Shown in pieces: positions 54,629-64,000 of a stretch of 64,000 bases of DNA. The notes beneath the pieces were generated by a model that did not search any database, was not told where the DNA came from, and saw only the letters and a program-made list of their open reading frames with translations. Each line of letters opens with the position of its first letter. Positions within the stretch are counted from its first letter, which is position 1. Position numbers and translations under genes: made by a program. Source of the DNA: Linderina pennispora (taxonomy: Eukaryota; Kickxellomycota; Kickxellomycetes; Kickxellales; Kickxellaceae); the NCBI RefSeq assembly GCF_002104995.1, contig NW_024468249.1, positions 124,001 through 188,000 of the forward strand. The letters are read 5' to 3'.

Positions 54629-56663
54629 TATTATTATATTATATCTACAAATGATTGGGCAAAGGAGAGAGCAGCGGTAATTAGCCGTAAGAAAAATACA
54701 TGAATAGACCCTGTTTGTATGATGGAAAGCGGAGCAGTATTGCGTTTATGATATTTCCACTCCCCCACCCACCAGAATCACACTGCAAGGCAGATGTCCT
54801 GTTGCGGCGACATGTCACTCGGAATAAAGCACCATGGGCACCTCCCCAAAGTCCCTCCTTTCCTGTCCAGCAAATAAAGGCATCACCTCGGCAAAAGACA
54901 TCGTGCACGCAGCATTTTTTTAATAAACACCTCACATGCACACAAATCTCGACAACAAAGGACGTGGAAAAAGTGTTTTGCCCACCAAGAGGCGAATTAA
55001 TCGCTCACCAGGAAGACATGCAAAAAAACGGGAGCTGCAGGACGCGTGTGGATTGGGGGGAGGGTGCCTCACAGCTCACAGTACATGGACAGAACAGCGA
55101 CATCTCTTGGAAACATGCTGCGTACCTGTAGGGTCTCCTATGAATATGTTGGATCCGCGCTCCCCAAAAACAGAATGAATGGAGCGCAGTTAAAGGGCCT
55201 CCTTGTCGTCAACAAGTGTGGATTGGCCCCCGTTACTTTGGGATATGCCTTCCTGGCAGCAAAACAATTAAAGGCGTCAAGCGGCGCTACAGCAGGAAAT
55301 GAATTTCCGTGGCGAAGGCGTGTGCTGCACTGGACTGGCTACTCTGAACGAATAAACGTGCCAAATACAAAAGCACTCGTGCTGGTAAATGGAGTGGAGC
55401 GGGAAGCAGAAAAGCGGGTGCTGCTCGCCTCCAATGGACTCCGCTAGGCAATGGCTATATAGAAAATGAGGTGGCAGTGCGGGCGAGAGGAGAGAAGGGA
55501 GGGAGAAAAGAGGGGATGGCAGAAGAAGGGAAGGGAAGAAAGGTGCAAGCCAATATATGCAAGTCTTCGTGTGCAAGAAGGGGGAGCAAAAGGTCAAACA
55601 GAATCGCCCAGCCCAATTGGCTGCGAAAGACTACGCTCGTCCAGCAGGCGATTGTTCGCGAGAAAAAAAGTGCTGTGGATTTGCTGCCTTCCTCCAGCCG
55701 TAAAAACTCGAATTCACCTTGGCAGCCTGCTCTCTCGCCTGCCCCAAAATAAAGATGCACCTTGCCTGCTGGACTGTGAACGGAATTCGCCTGCAGCTGC
55801 TTAATTGGCATCTGGGCGAGATTTTCACTGCATCCAGTGTTGGTGTGGTATCCAGGCATGCGCAATACAAGGCCAGTTTGTCCATTCTTCGGCTCAGCAG
55901 TTGACAAAGGAAAGGGCGGCGAGGACTGCGCGCGGTGCGCTGTGGGTGTGGATGCGGATGTCGGATGTGGATGTGGATATATCGTGAACCTTCGTGTAGA
56001 AACTCAAAAAAGATCGCCTTGTGTCACCCGCTATGATGGCGCAAGTAAACTCACACCAATATCACAACAATATCGCCAGCCGACTGAATCTCCGCTGTGC
56101 ACACAAAGGGAGGTGCTTGCCTCGGCAATAGGAAAATGTGCGATGCAGGAAACCCCCTGGCGGAAGAGTGTGGGTGCCTGGAAACACACCTCCAGCGGCC
56201 CAGATGTATTCTTAGTATTGTTCGACGTACATAAATTTGCATTCTGCATTTCCCTCCCACTGCCGGTCCTTGTTTTTCGTCCTGTGAATACTGTCACTCA
56301 GTCTATCCCCTGAGCGGCGCTCTCACACTAACGCATGCCTTTTTCTTTGCTCGAGAAATATATGCAATGGAGCTATATCCCCGGACAAGGGGAGGCGCTA
56401 TCCAGACCAATCGTCAACATTAGAACTTTAGTAAACAGATTCATAAACAGCTGCCGAAACGAGCGTACAACAAGGTGGAGACAGTCCTGAAAGGGGATCC
56501 GAGAGGGGAGGTGAATGATGCTCTATATATAGGAAATAGGTGGCATACGTCTAGTCTGCAAGAAATGAACACTCGTGTATTTGGCTTGAGGCGTGAGAAT
56601 GGGGTGGGAAGAGCAGAGGGAGCAGGGGACAGCCAGGACACCGCCCCCGCATGAGCGGGGTTT
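54629..56663. other. Intergenic, about 2.0 kb
   Basis: Between the orphan gene's promoter and the SKT5 3' end. A purine-rich stretch (GAGAGGAGAGAAGGGAGGGAG) lies near 55485. A degenerate GGATGT/GGATGC repeat (GATGCGGATGTCGGATGTGGATGTGGATAT) lies at about 55951-55980. No gene. Confidence 0.45.
55951..55980 (+). repeat. Short degenerate GGATGT tandem repeat
   Basis: Five imperfect copies of a GGATGT/GGATGC hexamer in intergenic DNA. Confidence 0.6.
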
Positions 56664-59600
56664 CTACATGGGCTTGCACCCCTCGTCAGGCGCCCCGCCG
56701 TTGCCCCGACGCGGGCGCGCCATGTTCCTGCGCGTCGAGCCTTGCACACCCATGCGCTTCAGCTCATCGAGCCGATGAATTGCACGGCGGTTGCCCTTCT
56801 GCGCCGCCTTCACATACCACTGGCGCGCCTCGTTGACGTCGGGCGAGCTGACGCCAATCCCGCACTCAACATAGTACCCGACCGCATACTCAGCCTTGGC
56901 CAGGCCGCTGTCGGCAGCGCGGCGCGCCCACAGATACGCCTCGGTGTCGTTCTGCGGCAGGAACGGATCGGCTCCTGTCAGGTACCACCCAGACAGCGCC
57001 AGCTCAGCATCCGGGTCGCGCTTCTCCGCTGCGCGCGTGTACCACCCGATCGACCGCCGCGGATCCACAGGGCAGCCCAGTGTGCCGTACTCGTATGCCT
57101 GGCCCAGCCGCACCTGTGACGGCACGTATCCCAGCTTGCTCGCCTTGATGAACAGCTCGCGTGCATACCGCTCGTCGGGGATCAGGCCCGGAATCCCGCC
57201 TAGCTCGTGGCACAGCCCCAGCTCGTGCAGCGGGTGTGGGCATTCGGCTGTCGCACTCTCTGCTCCGCGCTTCAGCCACGTGATGCCCTCGCGCGGCGCT
57301 GGCGACACGCCCAGCAGGCCCTTGATCAGGACGACACCCAGCTTGTACATTGCAGGCACGTTGCTCTGTGCTGCCGACTTGCGGTAGAACTGTACTGCGC
57401 GTGCCGCGTCGCGCCGGGTGCCGACTCCGACCTCGTAGCATACGGCTGTGCGGTAGTTGGCCTCGGCGTGCTGCGCCTTTGATGCCTGTTGGTAGTACGC
57501 AAACGCCTTCGAGTCATCGCGGTCTACGCCGTAGATGCCCTGTGAGTACACAGTGCCCAGGAAGAACTGCGACTCGGCTGCAATGTTGCTGCGGTGCACC
57601 GTGATGCCGCTGCCTGCCAGCTTCTTGATCCACTTCAGTCCCTCGTTGGTCATTTGGTCGTACCGCTTCTTTTGCAGCTTCTCGTTGACCTCCTGCCGCG
57701 ACATGCCCTCGGCGTGCTCCAGAACATACTTTGCAAACTCGAGCTGTGCTGCTGGGTCATGGACCGCTTGATGCTAGACCGGTACGCCTCCAGGCTGGCG
57801 GGTGTTGGCGGCGGAAGCTTGGTAGGCGTGCTTGGCGGCTCAGCTCGCGCCGACGGCGGATGGCCCATCTGCGCAATGCCGACTGCACTGCTTGATCCAC
57901 TGCTTGGGCTGCCTCTGTCCTGGAAGTGTGCAGGGATCGCTGATGGTAGCGAGTTGGTGCTTTCGGCCCACGACCGGTTACTGTTCGGCCTAGGCATCAT
58001 GCCAGCGTGATCAGCAGCTGCCCCAGGCATACCATCGCCGCTACTGTCGTGGCTGCTGTATATCGATCCAGCCCGCATTTGCTGATGGTAGTATCCATCG
58101 TTGTACGGACTATGCGGTGGTGGGCCACGAGGAGGACCAGCTGGCGATTGGCTATACATCATCTGCTGCTGCTGTGCTGCTGCTGCTGGTGGTGTTGTGG
58201 CAGCTGCTGAGGATAGCTGTAAGGAGATCGTTCTGGAGGAGCGACAGAGCCATACTGCTGGTACTGCGACTGCATAGGACTGCGCATATTGCTCTGCTGC
58301 TGGTGGTGCTGCTGATGCGGGTAGTCATGCGGCGGTGGTGGCGGGCGATTCTGCTGCTGCTGCTGTTGGTACGGCGATCCTTGGTACGGCTGCGGCAGAC
58401 TTCCGCGGCCATAGTAATGCGACTCGTGGCTGTCAAATCCATCGTCAAGCGCACTGTTGGGTCCAGTATGCGCCGACGATACATGGCCGCTGGACGGCGT
58501 GTGGGCAGATCCAGGGCCAGACCCCATGTTGCCACGTGACAGCTGTGTGTTGATCTGGCCAGGTCGCTGCTGGTGGGCGATTTCAATACCTAATGTAGTG
58601 GGAGAATGTGGATGAGGTGGAGGAGGATGACGAGGAGATGGGGTTAATGAGTGGGTGGGTGAATACTGGCTCTGTGTCATTGTGGATACAGCATATGAGC
58701 AGGTCATTTTAGGCGATGGCGGCTGGGACATCATCAAGGGGCTATCCCGTCTCTGTCGCCTTCTCAGCGTGTTCGGCTTGGATGGCAGTGAAGGCGTCGT
58801 GGGTGACTGCCCGCCTGTCTGACTAGCAGGCTGCCGCATGGCGCCCGTGACCGATCGCTGTATACTGCAGGAGTGCTGCTTGGTGGTTTTGCTCAAGGGC
58901 AGCATAGGCAGCGCGCGCAAGAGTATGCTGCTGCGCCTTGACGGAGTGTCCATCTCCCCTGGCATCAGACATGCCGTGGTTGGTGTCGGTGACACCAGCG
59001 GGGGCTTTGGGAGAAGAAAGGGTGTTTGAGCGCGGCCAGATGCTTCTGCCGTGGCGCCCTGGACCAGCACATTGCCCTTTTGCCGTCTGCAAGCTGATGG
59101 GAGTTCCATGGGTTGACTGGGAGGGGATGTGCAAGGAGTGTGGTGGGAGTGTGATTAGTGTCTTACCTTGGTGGATGGGCTGTTGAGGAGCCAGCTGCGA
59201 CGCAACTGGGGGTGGCACATTAGTGGTGATAACGGCGGCGGGCTTGGGCAGGCCCGCACCGTACTTTTCAGACCGTTTGATCCGGCTCATCTGCTGGATA
59301 TCCTCGGGGAAAAGTGACGAGTCTACCTCTATGCCCGTGGTGCCGTCGTCATTGTCGTATTCGTTTTCGAGGTCCTGCTCGCGCTTCCTCCCATGATCGG
59401 GCGGAGCTGTCTTGCGCTGTAATGCCGTCGGCCTGATGGCGCCGTGGCTGGCCTTTCCATTCAGGTTCATGCGTTGCATATCGTCAGCCAGCGAGCTCTG
59501 TGTCAACGTCGAGTCGCCTGCCTCGTCACTGCTGCGCGTCTGCAGCTTGCCTCTCAGCTGACCGTGCATGTCGAGCGTCTCCCCAGAATCCCCAGCAGAG

Positions 59601-60013
59601 TCATGCCGATTCAATACAGACGCCATGTGCTGCTGTCTTGGCGGTTGCCGTTGCTGCGCATGTGCTGGGCGCGGGGGCTGTGGAGAGATCGAATTATAGT
59701 GGCTGTTGTTCCGTGGTTGCTGCACCGGTTGCTGCTGCTGGTATTGGTACGCCCCGATGTTGGCAGCAAGCTGCTGTGCATACGGATCCTGCTCGTAGTA
59801 CATGGTCGGCTGCTGCTGAGCCACTGGTGGCGGCGGCTGCCCATACCCCGTGGGCTGGTAATTATGGTATGCCGTCTGCTGCTGCTGTTGCTGCTGTTGC
59901 AGTCTAGGCGCAGGCGGGTAGTTTTGCTGCTGATCACCGCCATTCATGTTTGCCGGGAGGACTGCTGCAACCCGTCCTGTTGCACGGCGGAAGTGCTGCT
60001 GATTCGATGCCAT
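56664..60013 (-). CDS. SKT5: SKT5/Chs4-like Sel1-repeat regulator of chitin synthase
   Basis: Activator and localiser of a class IV-type chitin synthase at the bud neck, septum or tip. Exon 1 (59167-60013) is Gln/Pro-rich (MASNQQHFRRATGRVAAVLP…). An intron 59117-59166 (GTAAGA…CCTCCCAG, branch CTAAT) is followed by a long low-complexity Pro/Gln/His-rich region to about 58160, where the frame changes and is not fully resolved. Then comes a Ser/Pro segment and, after one missing base near 57758, the Sel1 repeat domain: DPAAQLEFAKYVLEHAEGMS, AESQFFLGTVYSQGIYGVDR, AEANYRTAVCYEVGVGTRRD, VPAMYKLGVVLIKGLLGVSP, PSQVRLGQAYEYGTLGCPVD, AKAEYAVGYYVECGIGVSSP. The C terminus is CKPM, a farnesylation CaaX box as in yeast Skt5. 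Complete and long (over 1000 residues). Confidence 0.9.
58150..58200 (+). repeat. CTG/CAG trinucleotide tract
   Basis: CTGCTGCTGCTG-type repeats encode glutamine runs in the SKT5 low-complexity region. Similar tracts occur at about 58352-58366 and 59877-59900. Confidence 0.85.
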
Positions 60014-62179
60014 TATGAATCCTCGAGAGTTCTCGGTTGATTGTGCGCGATAGCAAATAATAGGCAGCCCGACAATTTGCTCACTGCTGGCCGCTCGCTT
60101 GCACCCGGTAGGACGAATAAAATATAAAAAATGAGCGGAAGGCGAAGGGTGGAGAAGAGAAAGAGGAAGAGAGAATGTTGGCTGCTCTGTGCTGCTTTGG
60201 TGGCCAAGAGTTCCCCTCAGTTACCGAAGAGCGGAAGCTTGAATAGTGGGGGCAGAGTAGATCCGATGAATGTGTTTGGCTGGACTGGCGGACCGAGTTT
60301 CTAAGATCCAAAAGCGGGTATTCCAAGAAGAACACCGGTTTAATATTAGCTGTGCGAAAGCGGAAACGGCAGCCTGGGCAAAGAGACGCGCAGCTACAGA
60401 CGCATTCTACACAAGGAAGACACTGAGAGGCAAGGGGGCCTAGAGCAACCGAAAATAGAGGGAGAGGGAGGGAGCGAAGAGAGGAATGCCTGGAAGCTGA
60501 GCGGCAAGGCCCGGGCGCTGCTTTTTGTTTATGCGACAGTAGCTCAAAGGGCATCGCAGCGTGATCATCAGGACAGATGGCTAAATGAAAAACAGCAAAT
60601 CGAGAATAAAACCGGTGGCCACTTTCACACAGCGAAGCACGTATATTAGCAGGCCTGACCACCCAGTCCCCATTGTCCAGACGGCGAGGCCGGTATTAAA
60701 AATAAATCTATTTCTGCCACAACCAACTCACCCAGCGAAAGATGGCACCGATAAAGACGCAATGCGTAGAGCGAAGAAAGCAAGGAGGATGCTGTCAGTT
60801 CAGACAGAGTGTTCGGGATGAGGCCGGTAAGCTGTCTTTAAGTAGTGCCGCCAGCTCCACATTGGGGAAGGGGCAGAAAGGAAGCGTGCCAAAAATACAC
60901 TGGCCTTCACACTCTGACCTAGACAAGGCCCACGCTGTTCGCATTGCATGGCAAGGTTTGTTAATCGCGGCACAAGCGCCTGCCAAGCAAATACGCAGTA
61001 AGCTTTGCCCTTTGTATGTAGCGTGTGCCCTGGCCTCTTTGGGGTAAGATGCGGCTATATTTGCAACCAGCGCAGTGGGGCAAATTCTCGCAAATTCCCT
61101 TCTGGAAAACAGATGCCAGCGAGGGCACCGCAAAAGAACATGGTGTTGACTATTTGGGCGGGTGGATCGCCGGTGAAGGGACACTGTCGTACAAACCGAC
61201 AGCCAGCAGTGGCAGTCAGACACAGATGCAGTCAAGACGTAGAAATGCACAGTCAGGGGCCACGGCACCACTGAAGGGGCCACACAGCCAAGGAGGCGAG
61301 TCTAGGGCCCGAAGTGCGGTTGCCCATGCAGTGCGATGCGACGCCAGCTGCTGGCTATTGTAATGCAATGGCTAGCATTCTCGCAATAACGCGCTGGCCC
61401 GTGGGCCTGTGTGGCGTGGAGAAGGGAGGGCGCGCACTGCTGTGAAAGAGCCGCTCTGCCCCTGTATCCATCAAGCCGAGACGGCGGCCCGGCGCAGTAG
61501 CCAGACGGCGCTCTCCGCAAATTCCCAGCCCACCACGAGAGCACAAGTCGGCAGTGATACCAGAGAGAGGAGATAGCACATACCTTGCAGACGACCCAAT
61601 TGTACCGGTTCGAGCTCGGATTCGGCAGAGCAGTGGCGGGCTTCAATCAATAGTCTTGCTAAAGGGGCAACCACGATCGGCTATAGCAGGCTAAGGTAAT
61701 TAAAAGTGAGCGTGCGTTAACAATAGAAAAATAGCTGTGCTGCTAGCCTTGTAGGAAAGAGAAAGAAAAGGGCCTGGGGCGAGGTGAGGAACCTTGTAGG
61801 CAGCATGCAGGCTCACATAAAAGGGCCGGGCCGAGCTGTGCAAAGCAAAAATGCGTGTGGGGCAAAAATGGGACCAACTGGTTCTGGTTTCCTGGAAAAT
61901 CCTGTTGGACTTAGGCCCACACGGGCACGCTGCTGCAAAGAGACACCCATCGCTCCTGGCCCTTGCGGGATTTCGCTCGGCTGGGGACAGTAACAGGAAG
62001 GCTACGAGCCTGGCGCTGCTGTCCACGCCAGCCATCGCGCGCCCTCCCCCACGCTGGTCCAGGTGATTGGGCGGTTTCAGCACAAGCCCTTGCGGTGAGC
62101 AGATCGGTGGCCTTTTTCTGCTCTGCTGTCTCACCTTTCGACCTCTCTCCAATTCGCCTCCCCAATTCACCCTTTCTAT
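60014..62179. other. Intergenic, about 2.2 kb, divergent promoters of SKT5 and ALG8
   Basis: Mixed composition with a pyrimidine-rich end before ALG8. Several short open frames but no gene. Confidence 0.45.
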
Positions 62180-63862
62180 ATGCTCTATGACGCTGCCCTG
62201 CTGGGTGTGGGGCTGGGCATCAAGCTCCTGCTCCTGCCTGCTTAGTAAGTTCTTTTACAGCTCGTCGCGCTGGCTACCCAGACAGCCGGCACTGGCCTCA
62301 GGGAACCGGCCACGCTGCCGTGGGGTCTTGTTGAGCGTGTGGGGTTTCAGGCTTGTCAGGCTTGTCAGGATCCTAACACCTTTTCACCATCCATGCGTAG
62401 CCATTCTACCGACTTTGAAGTGCACCGCAACTGGCTGGCGATAACAAACTCCTTGCCGCTAAGCAAGTGGTACTTTGAGGACCGAAGCGAGTGGACGCTT
62501 GACTACCCGCCATTCTTTGCCTGGTTCGAGTGGGCCATGTCGCATGCAGCGCGGTGGTGGGATCCGCGAATCGTAGACATCGACAACCTCGGCTATGCGG
62601 CGGACACGTGTGTCCTGTTCCAGCGTGTGTCGGCGATGGCCTCGGAGCTGGTTCTGTTCATGGCGCTGCGCCGGTTTGTGCAGTTCAATAAGGGTTCAGT
62701 GCAGAGCAAGGTCGCTGCAGCACTGGCGTTCTTGAGTCCCGGGTTCATGTTCGTGGACCATGTTCATTTCCAGTACAACGGCTTTCTTTTTGGCATCCTA
62801 GTCTACTCACTGGTGCTGGCACTGGAGGGCCGCGATCTGATGGCTGGCACCGCATTTGCCGTTTTGCTGTGCTTCAAGCATATCTTTATGTACATTGCCC
62901 CGGCGTACTTTACGTACCTGCTAGTACACTACTGCATGGTGTACAAGGTGGTCGGAAAGTCGCAGAGGCGGCCCGGCAAGCAGCAGCTTGACATTGGTGG
63001 GTCGGTGGCGAATCTGGCCAAGCTAGGGGCGCTTGTCGTCTTGGTTTTTGCGGCGGCATTCGGGCCGTTTGCTGCGATGGGCCAAATTCCGCAGCTAGCC
63101 TCGCGGCTGTTTCCGTTCAAGCGTGGGCTGTGCCACGCGTTCTGGGCGCCGAATTTCTGGGCTCTGTACATCTTCCTCGATCGTGTTCTGATCCTTGCCT
63201 CGCGCTTCCTGCCCGAGACCATCGCGGCTAACATCGACAAGGCTGCAACTAGCACACGCGGACTGGTCGGGGACACCGAGTTTGCGGTGCTGCCCGACGT
63301 ACCCCCAGCCGCGACATTTGTTATCACGCTAGTTGCTATGCTCCCTGCCTGCGCCATGCTGGCGTCGAAACGGCGGGCGACGCCGCAGCGGTTCATCCAG
63401 TCGGTGGTTCTGTGCGCTTACGCATCGTTCATGTTTGGCTGGCATGTACATGAGAAGGCCGTGATGCTGATGCTGGTGCCACTGAGCCTTCTGACTGCAT
63501 CTCCGTCGCCGCGTACTCTGCGCATGTTTAGTGTGTTGGCTGGGTCTGGATACTACAGCCTATTCCCGTTGCTATTTGGTACCCAGGAACTGCCGATCAA
63601 GGTGTGCATAATGCTGCTGTGGGCCATGTGCGCGCTGGCCCTTCTCAAGGCGACATCCAGGGTCTCGGCTTGGGGTTGCCTGACGTGCATCGAAAAACTA
63701 TATCTGCTGGGCCACATCCCGCTGTTTGTGGTATCTGAGCTGGTACCAGCAGCAGCATTTGGGCGGCTGCAGTTCCTGCCACTGGCCATGGTTTCCGTGT
63801 ATACAGCACTCGGTGTCTTGTACTCGTGGATTGGCCTAATCATCGAGTTTGTGTTGGCATAA
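62180..63862 (+). CDS. ALG8: ALG8, dolichyl-P-Glc:Glc1Man9GlcNAc2-PP-dolichol alpha-1,3-glucosyltransferase
   Basis: Adds the second glucose to the lipid-linked oligosaccharide in the ER lumen. 508 residues from exon 1 (62180-62244, MLYDAALLGVGLGIKLLLLP) and exon 2 (62401-63862); the intron is GTAAGT…GCGTAG and the join gives AYHSTDFEVHRNWLAIT. Family features: the luminal loop STDFEVHRNWLAITNSLPLS-KWYFEDRSEWTLDYPPFFAW, which distinguishes ALG6/ALG8; HVHFQYNGFLFGILVYSLVL (ALG8-type HFQYNG); LFPFKRGLCHAFWAPNFWAL; and SFMFGWHVHEKAVMLM near the end. About a dozen hydrophobic segments give a polytopic ER protein. The donor is dolichyl-phosphate glucose. The frame is intact in both exons. The stop at 63862 leaves 138 bases to the window edge with nothing recognised. 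Confidence 0.95.
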
Positions 63863-64000
63863 ATGGTTCAGCGTTGTCGTGGATACAACATAAAATGCAA
63901 TTTTGCACCGCTTATACTAGGAACATCACGGATATATTCAGAAACAGTGTATGTAGTCAAACCTGCCCCCATCCACATAGTATTCCTGTCAGGCTACTAC

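Noticed and set aside
60081-60662. 193-residue minus-strand frame upstream of SKT5
   Set aside because: Low-complexity Ser/Phe/Pro content from pyrimidine-rich DNA; no motif.
61600-61680. GGTTCGAGC string suggesting a tRNA T-loop
   Set aside because: No matching D arm, anticodon arm or acceptor stem around it.
1-64000. CRISPR arrays, transposons, integrated virus, or a biosynthetic gene cluster
   Set aside because: No regular repeat-spacer array, transposase, reverse transcriptase, integrase, terminal repeats, PKS or NRPS domain was seen on either strand.
1-64000. Programmed +1 frameshifting as the cause of the broken frames
   Set aside because: The sites share no slippery heptamer or stop-codon context, affect unrelated housekeeping genes, and often occur several times per gene; consensus error is simpler.

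Overview
This is a fungal nuclear chromosome segment. The genes are compact, most have no introns or a few short ones, codons are strongly GC-biased at third positions, and the housekeeping set is typically fungal (HOG1-type MAP kinase with TGY, SKT5/Chs4 chitin-synthase regulator, GRS1, ALG8, TORC subunit LST8, calmodulin). Gene structure and protein style, including F-box/LRR-like family members, suggest an early-diverging fungus of the Kickxellomycotina (Coemansia-like) type; that placement is inference, not proven here. A complex I assembly factor, mitochondrial ALA synthase and a mitochondrial ribosomal protein indicate ordinary aerobic mitochondria.

Layout. 1-6.7 kb: partial LST8 (-), CIA2 (+), EFR3 (-), G-protein gamma (-), DMT transporter (+). 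7.7-14.6 kb: NDUFAF6 (-), an HSF-domain remnant (-), proteasome alpha subunit PRE9 (-), a membrane SDR (+), HOG1 (+). 15.5-24 kb: OFA-type MFS transporter (+), an orphan protein (+), IWS1 (-), a secreted multicopper oxidase (-). 25-34 kb: F-box-like protein (+), PMP20-type peroxiredoxin (+), CHMP1/DID2 (+), ALA synthase (+), dual-targeted glycyl-tRNA synthetase (+). 35-45 kb: a second F-box-like gene (-), a full-length ABCB transporter (+), and a tandem pair of degenerate PAP2/LPP-like membrane proteins (-). 46.7-51.5 kb: calmodulin (+), GOT1 (+), INO80 subunit IES2/INO80B (-), mitochondrial uS15 (-). 51.6-64 kb: a large orphan protein (-), SKT5 (-), ALG8 (+).

The genes do not form one pathway; there is no cluster or obvious mobile element. 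The most striking global feature is that about 16 genes are broken by single-base frameshifts although the protein is well conserved on both sides of each break. At the sites worked out by hand, about 28 are explained by one extra base (normally a doubled letter) and about 5 by one missing base. The likeliest cause is insertion-biased consensus error, not gene decay, so broken genes are annotated as single loci with the break positions stated. About ten other genes of similar size are fully intact.

The most biologically interesting items are the tandem phosphatase-like proteins that have lost the PAP2 catalytic signature, a 7-base first exon plus a probable GC-AG intron in CHMP1, two in-frame starts in GRS1 for mitochondrial and cytosolic enzyme, four CP heme-regulatory motifs in ALA synthase, and two sizeable proteins of unknown family.
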